Positions 34,576 to 44,215 of a stretch of 64,000 nucleotides of DNA are shown piece by piece (position 1 is the first letter of the stretch; the number at the start of each line of letters is the position of its first letter). The DNA lies in NCBI GenBank assembly GCA_008360975.2, contig VLJF02000808.1:1-64000 (forward strand), read 5' to 3'. The DNA comes from Lichenostomus cassidix (taxonomy: Eukaryota; Chordata; Aves; Passeriformes; Meliphagidae). A program made the position numbers and the translations under genes. The notes under the pieces are model-generated. The model was not told the origin of the DNA and did not search any database. It worked only from the letters and a program-made list of their open reading frames with translations.

Positions 34576-35090
34576 TCCAACATCCTGAACATCCACCTGA
34601 CATCCCAAACATCCATCTGACATCCTGAACATCCATCTGACATCCCGAATATCCACCTGACATCCCAAATATCCATCTGACATCCCGAATATCCACCTGA
34701 CATCCTGAACATCCACCTGACATCCCAAATATCCATCTGACATCCCGAATATCCACCTGACATCCTGAACATCCACCTGACATCCCAAATATCCATCTGA
34801 CATCCCAAATATCCATTTGACATCCCGAACATCCATCTGATATCCCAAATATCCACCTGATATCCCAAACATCCATCTGACATCCCAAATATCCATCTGA
34901 CATCCCAAATATCCATTTGACATCCTGAACATCCACCTGACGTCCCAAATATCCACCTGACATTCCAAACATCCATCTGACATCCCAAATATCCATCTGA
35001 CATCCCGAATATCCACCTGACATCCCAAATATCCACCTGACATCCCAAACATCCATCTGACATCCCAAACATCCATCTGACATCCCAGCC
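34576..35090. repeat. 20-bp satellite ATCCATCTGACATCCCAAAT, about 26 copies
   Basis: Strict 20-bp array. Four positions vary (CATCTGA or CACCTGA; CCCAAA, CCCGAA or CCTGAA; ATATCC or ACATCC), giving unit types ordered in blocks such as CCTGAAC-CCCAAAT-CCCGAAT repeating three units at a time (34640-34800). Minus-strand frames of 172-255 codons with Trp-Asp-Val-Arg-Trp repeats come from this array. Confidence 0.97.
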
Positions 35091-35237
35091 CTGCTGCACC
35101 TGCCTGATTCAGGAGCTCAGCCAGGCAGGAAACCATCCAGCAATGCAGTCAGAGCCAGGAATGTGGGATTGATATCTGTGTGTCCCAGTCTGGGCTCAAA
35201 CAGCAAAAAAATGTCAGAATAGGCAAAAATAGAGAGT

Positions 35238-35510
35238 TTTTACAAGGGGTGGAGGGACAGGGCACAGGGAATGGAATCCCACGGACACAGGGCAAGGTTG
35301 GGTGGGATTTTGGGGAGGAATGAGGGTGGGAAAGACTGGGATGCAATTCCCAGAGGAGCTCTGGCTGCCCCTGGATCCCTGGAAGTGTCCAAAGCCAGGC
35401 TGGAGCACTCCAGGATAGTGAAAAGTGTCTCTGCCCATGGAAGGATTTGAAACTGGATCATCTTTTAGGTTTTTCCAACCCAAACCATTCCATGATTCCA
35501 TTCCATGAAC
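35238..35510 (+). mobile_element. CR1 LINE 3' fragment, ~270 bp
   Basis: From GGTTGGGTGGGATTTTGGGG through AATTCCCAGAGGAGCTCTGG, CTGCCCCTGGATCCCTGGAA, GTGTCCAAAGCCAGGCTGGA, GAAAAGTGTCTCTGCCCATG and CCAACCCAAACCATTCCATG to ATTCCATTCCATGA. The order and the ATTCCATG-type tail are those of avian CR1. The tail marks the 3' end. This is a 5'-truncated copy without coding capacity. Confidence 0.88.
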
Positions 35511-35850
35511 TCTTTCCCTCCTCCTTTTCCCTAACTGGCATCAGAAAGGCTTCACCAAGAAAAGATTCTCCAGCTCTGAGCTTTATCCATAAAGCCTGGG
35601 ATAAACATCCATTCCCAATGCTTCTCACAAATATCAATTCCCATTTTAACATGAAGAATTTCCTCCTTTCCATGAAAAGCAAACAAGAAAAGGGACAAAA
35701 TGGGAATTATCTGCACGCCCTGCACCAGCCTGGCTATTCATCCCAAGGAATTCCAGGGAAAATTGGGAATAAGTTCCTCTGAATGGGAAAACAGGAGTGA
35801 GGGAAAGCAAGCAGGAGCTTGGCACATCAGGAGTTGGGTGTCAGGTCAAA
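35511..35850. other. Unique spacer
   Basis: No element is recognised. The 111-codon frame 35447-35782 starts inside the CR1 tail and has no domain. Confidence 0.4.
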
Positions 35851-35852
35851 AC

Positions 35853-36378
35853 GAGCTGAAAATTCTGCTTATTGATAACCAGATTGAAATGAACTGAATT
35901 GTTCTGTTTATTGATAACCTGACAAAATTAGCTGAAAAGTTCTGCTTATTGATAACCAGACTGGAAATGAGCTGAAATATTCTGTTTATTGACAACCAGA
36001 TTGAAACAAACTGAAATGTTCTGTTTATTGATAAGCAGACCAGAACAAGCTGAAATGTTTTTGTTATTGATACTCAGACTGGAAATGAGTTGAAATATTC
36101 TGTTTATTGATAATCAGACTGAAAGGAGCTGAAAAGTTCTGCTTATTGATAACCAGACTGGAAATGAGTTGAAATATTCTGTTTATTGATAATCACACCG
36201 AAATAAGTTGAAAAGTTCTGTTTATTGATAACCAGACCAGAAATGAGTTGAAATATTCTGGTTATTGACAACCAGACTGAAAGGAGCTGAAATATTCTCT
36301 TTATTGATAACCTGACTGGAAATGAGTTGAGATATTCTATTTATTGACAACCAGACTGAAATGAGCACAAATTAAACA
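35853..36378. repeat. 40-bp minisatellite, 13 copies, rich in TGTTTATTGATAA
   Basis: Units are GAAATGAGYTGAAATATTCT, GTTTATTGATAACCAGACTG. Variants include GACAACC for GATAACC and GCTTATTG for GTTTATTG. Each standard unit carries a TGTTTAT (forkhead-type) core next to TGATAA (GATA-type). Confidence 0.95.
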
Positions 36379-36429
36379 ATAAAGAGCTGGAAAAAATCCC
36401 ACCTGATTAACACAACAGTTTTAGGGGTG

Positions 36430-36515
36430 GATTTGGCAGTTCCATGGTTGCACTCAATGATCTCAAAGGTTTTTTTCCAGCCTAAAAAAATTCTAGGATT
36501 CTAAAAAATCAAGCT
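36430..36515 (+). mobile_element. CR1 LINE 3' end, short
   Basis: TTCCATGGTTGCACTCAATG, ATCTCAAAGGTTTTTTTCC, AGCCTAAAAAAATTCTAGG and ATTCTA fit the last ~80 bp of CR1 including an ATTCTA-type tail. Confidence 0.75.
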
Positions 36516-36577
36516 AGAGAGACTCAGCTCCATTCCTGTACAGATTCATCCCAAAAACGATGACACCACTGATCCAT

Positions 36578-37117
36578 TGTCGCTGTTTGTGGCTAGCACG
36601 GGTTTTTCCCATGAGAACTTTCCGCTGTGTTTTATAAACAAAGATAAAGTTTGGATGTTATTAAAAACAGTGTCTCGAGATGTGGACAGTTCAGGCCTGG
36701 CCAGTCAGGCCTAGGGGGAGGTTTCTGACTGACCAATCTGGGTGACCTCTGAGAAATCTATATAAGTTGGAATCAAAATAATAAAGCTTTTTTTCTATGC
36801 CACGCTGAGAATCTGGGATTTCTTCTCTGCTAGCAGCTCAACAGTGACAGCTGTTGAACCGCTAGTGGAGTGAAAGAACCAAGCTGGATCACATGTGGCA
36901 TAAATCTGAATTTATTAATTAATTTCAAAACTTATATAGACTTTCAAAGGTCGTCCAGATTGGGCTAATTCCAAACCTCCCCCTAGGCTGATTGGCCAGC
37001 CTTGAACTGCCTATCTTTCCAGAGACCATTTCAATAACATCCAAACTTTATCTTTATTTATAAAAACACAGGAAGAAGAAGAGAAAATTCCCATGGGAAA
37101 GAGTCTGTGCTGCCACA
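36578..37117 (-). mobile_element. Older LTR of the same family, split by a nested LTR
   Basis: The first ten bases TGTCGCTGTT (36578-36587) are separated from the rest (36850-37117) by the complete LTR at 36588-36849. The right part repeats GCTGTT and continues as GAACCGCTAGTGG... to ...TGCTGCCACA. It differs clearly from the other copies (TAGTGGAGTG, TTAATTAATTTC, TTCCAAACCTCC), so it is older or from another subfamily. Directly outside are ATCCAT (left) and ATGTCA (right), which do not match. Confidence 0.88.
36588..36849 (+). mobile_element. Nested solo LTR, 6-bp target duplication GCTGTT
   Basis: 262 bp, TGTGGCTAGCACGGG to CAACAGTGACA. GCTGTT lies directly on both sides (36582-36587 and 36850-36855). 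In order it shows CTGACCAATCTGG at 36729-36741, TATATAAG at 36759-36766 and AATAAA at 36780-36785, the expected order of U3, start and poly(A) signals. It was inserted into the older minus-strand LTR of the same family. Confidence 0.95.
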
Positions 37118-37243
37118 ATGTCACAGGATGGTTACAGGATCTCGGCCATGACTCTCTGCAGGTCTTAAATGTTGGGCGAGCAGAACCAGGAGCAGCCTAA
37201 GTAGCCCTTTTAGGCCATCTAGGCTGCAGTAGTAAGATAAATG

Positions 37244-37515
37244 CAAGTCTGTGGCTAGCACAGGTCTTTCTCGTGAGAACATTCCGCTGTGTTTTATAAA
37301 CAAAGATCAAGTTTGGATGTTTTTCAAACAGTGTCTCGAGATTTGGACAGTTCAGGCCTGGCCAATCAGGCCTAGGGGGAGGTTTCTGACTGACCAATCT
37401 GGGTGACCTCTGAAAAGTCTATATAAGTTGGAATCAAAATAATAAATTTCTTCTTTCTTGCCACACTGAGAACTTGGGTCTTTTCTCTGCTAGCGGCTCA
37501 GCAGCGACACAAGTC
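37244..37515 (+). mobile_element. Solo LTR, 6-bp target duplication CAAGTC
   Basis: LTR at 37250-37509 (260 bp), TGTGGCTAGCACAGG to GCAGCGACA. CAAGTC lies at 37244-37249 and 37510-37515. TATATAAG is at 37420-37427 and AATAAA at 37441-37446, just before TTGCCACACTGAGAAC. It is very close to the copies at 23230 and 37693. Confidence 0.96.
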
Positions 37516-37686
37516 AGGCAGACAGGATAAGAGCAAGTTGTGCAGACAGGACAGGAGCCCAAGGACAGACCTTGGGGCTTTTGGGGGAAAAACCGCAGAA
37601 AGTACTGGTGGGAACTTGGAGTTGAAAGGAATGCGAAGTATCCTGAAATAGCAACAGTGGAATGCGAATTGTATCTTTTGTATTTA

Positions 37687-37959
37687 GCCAACTGTTGCTG
37701 TTGAGTTGCTAGCAGAGAAAGGACCCGAGTTCTCAGTGTGGCAAGAAAAGAGCAAGTTTATTATTTTGATTTCAATATATATAGACTTTTCAGAGGTCAC
37801 CCAGATTGGTCAGTCAGAAACCTCCCCCTAGGCCTGACTGGCCAGGCCTGAACTGTCCACATCTCGAGACACTGTTTTTAATAACATCCAAACTTTATCT
37901 TTGTTTATAAACCGCAGAAGAAGTTCTCATGGGAAAGACCTGTGCTAGCCACAGCCAAC
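37687..37959 (-). mobile_element. Solo LTR, 6-bp target duplication GCCAAC
   Basis: LTR at 37693-37953 (261 bp), in the opposite orientation to the copy at 37250. GCCAAC lies at 37687-37692 and 37954-37959. On the minus strand it starts TGTGGCTAGCACAGG and ends TAGCAACTCAACAGCAACA. Confidence 0.96.
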
Positions 37960-37984
37960 GAAATAGTGCCTAAGCAATTGCAAT

Positions 37985-38160
37985 ATATAAACTATAAAAT
38001 ATATATAAATTGTAATATAAATATATAAATATATATATTTAATATATATATTTATATATAGTTTATATGCAATATATAAACTATAAAATATATATATAAA
38101 TTGTAATATAAATATATAAATTGTGATATAAATATATAAATTGTAATTGCAATATATAAA
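37985..38160. repeat. ATATAA microsatellite inside the outer element
   Basis: Repeated AATATATAAACTATAAAATA and TTGTAATATAAATATATA units, about 35-60 bp each. Confidence 0.9.
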
Positions 38161-38247
38161 CCATGCTCGCTGTAAAATAAACTGAAGCTTGCTTGTCACT
38201 CACATTGAGTCGGTGGTCTCGCTTCCCCTCATCACACCACAATCCAT

Positions 38248-38600
38248 CAGCTTTTCCCCTTTCCCAGCATCCCAGCGATTCCTCCAAGGCTTGGATTCCT
38301 CACCAAACCTCTCCAGTGACCTTCAGAGACTCCAGGAGCAGCTCTGAGGAGGAGGAGGAGGAGGAGGAGGAGGAGGAGAGGACAGGAGATTTAGTGCTGA
38401 CAGGAGATTTAGAGCTGCAGACAATTAGAGCTCCACAGACGACGGGAGCATCGATGGATGGAGCGCGGCGCTGAGCCAGGAGAGCACTTAAACACCTGCT
38501 GAACTCACAGAAAATTCCTCCCAAACCTGATGTGGCAGGATGTTCTTCCTCCCTCCTCTCTCTCCCTGAGCAGTGGTCAGAGCTGGATGGCTCAGATTAG
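38248..38600. other. Unique DNA with a GGA triplet run
   Basis: A (GAG)n run of about 10 copies lies at 38347-38378, followed by two GACAGGAGATTTAG copies. No gene is recognised; overlapping frames translate the triplets as Glu on + and Ser on minus. Confidence 0.5.
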
Positions 38601-38627
38601 GTTAAAAGCCTCATCCAGGCTATCTAG

Positions 38628-39330
38628 TGTTGGCAACTGAAAGCCCAAGGTGAGACACTGAGAGAATGCGAGAAATTTTTAGTGACCCAAATCCACATTT
38701 TTTCCTATAAAAACACCACAAAATCTCAGCAAAGGTAGAAGCTTTTCTACATGGACACTGAAGCATGGGGGAAACTTCTCCCCTGAGCTTGGACACAGCT
38801 CTGTGGTAACTTCTCACGAGATTGAGGGAGGATTCTAATGTATCCCAGCTCCAAAATTGGATTTGGGAAGATCATTGGTTTCCTAAATTGTATTATTCCA
38901 GCTAACCTATGGGTACCTTTCTTAACTTGCATTTCAGCTATTTTATAGCTCAAGCAAGCATTTCTTAACTTGCATTATAGCTCAAGCAAGCATTTCTTAA
39001 CTTGCATTTTTAACTATTTTTATAGTTCAAGCAAGCATTTAACTTGCATTTTTAACTATTTTTGTAGTCCAAGCAAGCTTTTACCCCATAATTGCATTTT
39101 AGCTATTACAGTTTGGCAATTATGCATTCATTGTGTGTATGTATGTCAATCTGTTCTATGTTTGTATGTTTGTTATTTTCTGTGTCTAATAAATGGTAAT
39201 TTTATTCTAATTGACCAAATATCCAAGAATCTTGTGAACAGGACTGAGTCTTGGGGAGCTAGCTGCCCTAAAGCCTGGCAAACTGCAGAAACTTATGACT
39301 TCTGTCTCCCATGTCAGACACCTGATCCTG
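38628..39330 (+). mobile_element. Possible degenerate LTR-type element
   Basis: Starts TGTTGGCAACTGAAAGCC, has CCTATAAAAAC at about 38704 and AATAAATGG at about 39188, and lacks arrays except an internal four-copy repeat. These signals suggest an old LTR, but the two are about 480 bp apart, I find no matching target duplication, and no clear 3' end. An unrelated complex sequence is equally possible. Confidence 0.3.
38915..39085. repeat. ~42-bp tandem repeat, about 4 copies
   Basis: Units contain TTAACTTGCATTTTTAACTA, TTTTTATAGCTCAAGCAAGC. The second unit lacks the AGCTATTTT part. Confidence 0.9.
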
Positions 39331-40004
39331 CTCTGGTTAAAGAGGAAAAGGAGAATTCCAGCCAGGAAAAGCTGCTCTGAGGAGCAGGAAGGAGCAGGAG
39401 GTGATTTAGAATTAAATGAATTGTCACGATGCTCTCAGGGCTGTTTACAGTTCTGCCTGCAAATCCTTCATCCCCACGAGGAGGAATTGATAGGAAACTC
39501 CTGGCCATGGAAAGAGATTGAGGAGCTGCAGGAATTACAGGGGAAAATCAGCTTTAATTGGCACCAGAGCAGCTCAGCACCTCCTGAACACGATATTAAA
39601 AATAACACCCACCTGGAATTTCACTGGAGATGTCCAAGGGTTCTGAGGAAGTTCTGCTTCATAATTCAGGTGGAAAATTCGGGTTTGAGTGCAGCAATAT
39701 CTCCTTTTTTCTGCTGAAACTCCTGACGGATCTTTGCTGAGGATTTCAGCATTTCCTGTGGCCAAAGGTTCGTTTATGGGGTTGGCAAGGAAAGCAGAGA
39801 AATTCAAACAACTTGGGGATCTGAAAGGAAAATTTTTGATCTCATATTTAGTGGGAACTCAACACCAACTTAACCTCACAATTTCCAGCCTAACATTAAT
39901 TCTACCCTCTATTAACAAACTGTCCATATCAATATTCCCAGTTTTTAAGTGTTTTCTCTGCTCAGTGGCTCAGCATGATTTATCACCGAGATCTCTGATT
40001 ACCA
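39331..40004. other. Unique non-coding DNA
   Basis: Complex sequence with overlapping frames (39295-39717 is 140 codons) but no recognisable domain, and the opposite strand is also open. I call no gene. Confidence 0.4.
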
Positions 40005-41248
40005 ATTGCTCATAATTATTTGTTGTCACCGCTAATTGCAGCGGCGACAAGGAGCCTGAGCTGTGATCCTGCAGCCCAAAGAGCTCTGGAATTATTAATA
40101 TAAATTAAAAATGTTCTGTACCACGAGCTCCTCAGGGCAGCTTCACCTCATGGTAAATTAACTCAGTGTTGATTTATCCGAATTTCGGTGTCAGGATTTG
40201 GGATTTGGCTCAGGATTAGGTGTTGGAAGGCAAAGCTATGTCCATGGCACAGATTATTCCTCCCAAAGTCCCTAAAAATGCTGCTTCCTGCTCCCCATCC
40301 TTCCCCCATTTCAGTTTCTTGGACAGCAGAGGCTTCCAGGAGGTGATTAGTTTTTTCTGGAAGAAGATCCAGTTTCGGGAACTCTCTAATTAATGCAGCA
40401 GGAATTATTTTGTATGATTATATTATTTATTTCCCGTGTGACATGCTGGGATCTTCTCCACCACCTCAAAACTACGAGATGAGTTTTGAGTGCAGAAACT
40501 CAAATTTACTGAGTTTAATCCAATGAAGGCCTAAAGGAAATAAATAAATATATTTAATATATAAGGTTAATTAGGTTAATTTCCAAGAGCAGCCATGGAA
40601 ACTTTGGGCACTGGGGATAAACAACTTTGCAAAGTCACTGTGGAATTATTGCCAAGGCTCCTTTTCCTGCCATTTCTCCCTAATTCCAACCTTTCTAAAC
40701 AACTGCTGCATGGAAAATACTGTCAGTCTGTCCATCAAAACACCCAAAAAACCCAACTGAGGCTCTGCTGTGAAAGGGAATCCCTGCAGGAGCTGCAGAG
40801 GGAGGCTGAGGAGCAGAAATTCCTCTCCTTGGAGCTCCCAGAGAGTCCCAGCTGGAGCAGAACATCCCTGTGAGCTCCAGAAATTTGGTGAAGAACCCAA
40901 ATCCTGATTGTCTGTGAGTTTTGTGTCAACATCCCTCAGCTCCAGGTGATGCCTTAGGATTGTAGCTTTGATAATTTCATGTTTCTGCAGCTTTGCTGTG
41001 CAGCTTTAGGCTCCATAGAAAGTGCTAAAATTTCTGTTTCCAGAGTTTTAGACAAAAGAATTGCTCCAAATTGGAAAATCCAAGGACGCTTTGCTGCCTC
41101 AGAGCCCCAAAATATGGAAACAGCAGTGAATTGGGGAGCAAACTTGGGCTGATTGACATCATCAGCTGCAGGTGTAATTGGAGGATTGAGGCTCAATTTG
41201 TTAATTACAGAACTTATAAAATGTGAAGAACTCGTGACTCACTGTCCA
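40005..41248. other. Unique non-coding DNA, possibly with a short constrained segment
   Basis: CATAATTATTTGTTGTCACC followed by GCTAATTGCAGCGGCGACAA (40010-40052) is complex and CpG-bearing. The rest has no element, array or credible gene. Confidence 0.35.
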
Positions 41249-41385
41249 GTTTGGGTGTAGCCTCTGGAGTGAGCTCTGTCTGCCCTGAATGCACCTAAAT
41301 AAATTTAATAAATTAATCTGATTTTATTCTCCTGATTTTTTCTGGCCTCTGGTTCAGGCATCTCAGGGAACTCCATCCATGTCCT
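41249..41385 (+). mobile_element. Dispersed repeat fragment, paired with the one at 63831
   Basis: TTTGGGTGTAGCCTCTGGAG, GAGCTCTGTCTGCCCTGAA, CACCTAAATAAATTTAATAA and TCTGGCCTCTGGTTCAGGCA align in the same order with 63831-63990. AATAAA followed by a T-rich segment and a CTGG block suggests the 3' part of an LTR, but the class is unknown. Confidence 0.55.
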
Positions 41386-41959
41386 TGTCAAACCCCCAGG
41401 ATATAAAATATGGACACACTTTATTTTCTCCTGGGAGAATTTATGTTCCGTTACATTCCATTACAGTTTTTTGTTGTTTTTATTATTTTTCCCCATTTAA
41501 ATGATGTCAAATCAGTGCTCACCAAACCCAAACCCCTTTTTTTCTCCAGCAAGGTTGTGATCTTTGATCTCCAAACTCCTCTCACCGCCAGCCAGAGCCT
41601 TTTATGATGCTGCTCAATTATTACTCTCCTGCCCTGAGCTTTAATTAAATCTCTGGAGTCAGCAGGTATCAAATCCCAGCTCCAGGATAATCTGCAATTC
41701 CCACAGGACTTTGTACCTTGCAAAAGCCAAACAGCCTGAAAAAGAAACCAAACTCGTGATTTTGCCCATTTGGGATGGAAAAAAAAAAGAGTTTTTATTT
41801 CATTTGCAGTCCAAAAAAACCTGACCACTGGAACATCAACTCCTCGTGATGCACTCTTGATTTGTTGATGAAATTCCCAAACAAAAACTCCTCAGTTTGT
41901 AAATTCTCTGCAAAACTCTTCCCTTCAGCCACCTGTTAATCAAAGGGAGTCCTGGCAGT
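41386..41959. other. Unique non-coding DNA
   Basis: Complex sequence with no array. The minus-strand frame 41451-41828 has no recognisable domain. Confidence 0.4.
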
Positions 41960-41961
41960 TT

Positions 41962-43112
41962 GCTTTTTGAACAGTTTTGCACAGTTTTGCACAGTTTTAC
42001 ACAGTTTTTCACACAGTTTTACACAATTTTACACGGTTTTACAGAGTTTTACATAGTTTTTCACAGTTTTTCACAGTTTTTCACAGTTTTACACAGTTTT
42101 TCACACAGTTTTACACAGTTTTACACAGTTTTACATAGTTTTACACAGTTTTTCACAGTTTTACACAGTTTTACACAGTTTTTCACAGTTTTACACAGTT
42201 TTACACAGTTTTTCACAGTTTTACACAGTTTTACACAGTTTTACACAGTTTTACACAGTTTTTTACAGTTTCATAGTTTTACACAGTTTTTCACAGTTTT
42301 ACACAGTTTTACATATTTTTTCACAGTTTTACGTAGTTTTACACAGTTTTTCACAGTTTTACATTTTTTTCACAGTTTTACACACTTTTATACAGTTTTA
42401 CACAGCTTTACACAGTTTTACATAGTTTTGCAGTTTTTCACAGTTTCATAGTTTTACACAGTTTTACACAGTTTTACACAGTTTTTCACACAGTTTTACA
42501 CAGTTTTTCAGAGTTTTACACATTTTTACACAGTTTTACATAGTTTTGCACAGATTTACACAGTTTCACACAGTTTTACACAGTTTTACAGAGTTTTACA
42601 GAGTTTTACACAGTTTTACACAGTTTTACACAGTTTCACAGTTTTTCACAGTTATTCCACACAGTTTTTCACAGTTGTACACAGTTTTACACAGTTTTAC
42701 ACAGTTTTACGCAGTTTTTCACAGTTTTTCACACAGTTTTACACAGTTTTACATAGTTTTTCACAGTTTTACACAGTTTTACACAGTTTTACACAGTTTT
42801 TCAGTTTTACACAGTTTTTCACAGTTTTACATAGTTTTACATAGTTTTGCACAGTTTTATGCAGTTTTACACAATTTTACACAGTTTTACATAGTTTTAC
42901 ACAGTTTTTTTACAGTTTTACACAGTTTTACATAGTTTTTCACAGTTTTATGCAGTTTTACATAGTTTTACATAGTTTTTCACAGTTTTTCACACAGTTT
43001 TACACAGTTTTACACATTTTTTCACAGTTTTACATAGTTTCACACAGTTTCGCATAGTTTTACACAGTTTTTCACACAGTTTTACATAGTTTTACACAGT
43101 TTTATAGTTTTA
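41962..43112. repeat. 10-bp satellite ACACAGTTTT, about 110 copies
   Basis: Array of ACACAGTTTT with variants TCACAGTTTT, ACATAGTTTT, GCACAGTTTT and occasional 9-, 11- or 12-bp units. The T4 tract recurs at about one helical turn. + strand frames of 129-163 codons (repeats of Phe-Thr-Gln-Phe-Tyr-Thr-Val-Leu-His-Ser) are artefacts. Confidence 0.97.
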
Positions 43113-43151
43113 CACATCCCCAGGGGCTTCAGGCAAAGAAACTCTGCCTGG

Positions 43152-43496
43152 AGTCACAAATAAATCACAAATAAATCGCAAATAAATCGCAAATAAATCA
43201 CAAATAAATCGCAAATAAATCACAAATAAATCACAAATAAATCGCAAATAAATCACAAATAAATCGCAAATAAATCACAAATAAATCGCAAATAAATAGC
43301 AAATAAATCACAAACAAATCGCAAATAAATCACAAATAAATCATAAATAAATCACAAATAAATCGCAAACAAATCACAAATAAATCGCAAATAAATCACA
43401 AATAAATCACAAATAAATCACAAACAAATCGCAAATAAATCGCAAATAAATCACAAATAAATCACAAATAAATCACAAACAAATCACAAATAAATG
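43152..43496. repeat. 11-bp satellite AAATAAATCAC/AAATAAATCGC, about 31 copies
   Basis: Strict 11-bp array in which the last triplet alternates CAC and CGC, with a few AAACAAATC units. Most units carry an AATAAA hexamer on the + strand. It begins about 40 bp after the 10-bp array ends. Confidence 0.97.
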
Positions 43497-43884
43497 ACAT
43501 TTTTCACCCAACCCTTTACAAAACCACACGCTGCAGCAGTGGAGGGAGGAGAGGAAGCCAGAGTCACTTTCAGACGTGAAAATCCTATTTTCCAACGTGC
43601 AAATCCAACTCCAAAAGCCAACTTCCAGCCGCAGAGCAAACCCAAGTTGGTTTTCCCAGCTGGCTGGTTTCTTTGCTCTGTTTGTGCTGAACTGGAGAAC
43701 AATTCCACCTTGGCAGGTTGGGCCATGCAGGAGCTGTAATTAGCTAATTAAACTCATCAGTTGCCCTCCATGCCCAGTTAGGCTGAATGGGACAGACAGG
43801 AGGTGTCCTTGTGCTCTGTGGGTTTGCTGAACACAGAGAGATCAGCTCCCTGCAGGGAATCGCCTCTGACACCTTCTCTTCTTT
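43497..43884. other. Unique DNA between arrays
   Basis: Complex sequence; frames on both strands (43484-43739) have no recognisable domain. TAATTAGCTAATTAAACTCA at 43737-43756 is a palindromic homeodomain-type cluster. Confidence 0.4.
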
Positions 43885-44215
43885 CAATTTTAATTATCAT
43901 TTTAATTTTAATTTTAATTTGAATTTGAATTTGAATTTGAATTTGAATTTTAATTTTAATTTTAATTAATTTTAATTTTAATATTAATTTTAATTAATTT
44001 TAATTTTAATTTTTAATTTTAATTTTAATATTAATTTTAATTAATTTTAATTTTAATTTTAATTAATTTTAATTTTAATTTTAATTTTAGTTATAATTTG
44101 CACTATAATTTTAATTATAATTTTTATTTTTATTTTCATTTTCATTTCATTTTCATTTTCATCTTTACTTTCATTTCATGTTTTAATGTTTATTTTAATT
44201 TTAATTTTTGGGTTT
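43885..44215. repeat. TTTTAA hexamer microsatellite
   Basis: AATTTT and TTTTAA hexamers with TTTGAA (43918-43946) and TTAATTAATTTT variants. Confidence 0.93.

Larger units (their letters stand above)
37118..38241 (+). mobile_element. Outer LTR-like element interrupted by two solo LTRs
   Basis: The pieces at 37118-37249, 37510-37692 and 37954-38241 join when the two nested LTRs and their target duplications are removed. The last piece ends AAAATAAACTGAAGCTTGC, TTGTCACTCACATTGAG, CGGTGGTCTCGCTTCCCC, CATCACACCACA, which resembles a poly(A) signal followed by a U5 region ending in CA. ATCCAT follows (38242-38247). An AT microsatellite expanded inside it at about 37985-38160. The 5' end, perhaps the TGTCACAGG at 37119, is uncertain. 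Confidence 0.55.

Noticed and set aside
34332..35136. 255-codon and 202-codon frames with Trp-Asp-Val repeats
   Set aside because: They come from the 20-bp array; 60 bp give a 20-codon cycle with no stops.
36578..38247. Full endogenous provirus with coding genes
   Set aside because: Only LTR-like segments are seen; none of the interior pieces shows a gag, pol or env-like frame.
38628..39330. Complete LTR with defined ends
   Set aside because: TGTTGGCAAC start and AATAAA are suggestive, but I find no matching flanking duplication or clear CA end, so I list it only as possible.
43152..43496. CRISPR-like regular repeats
   Set aside because: No spacers between repeats; all such arrays here are direct tandem satellites of a vertebrate genome.
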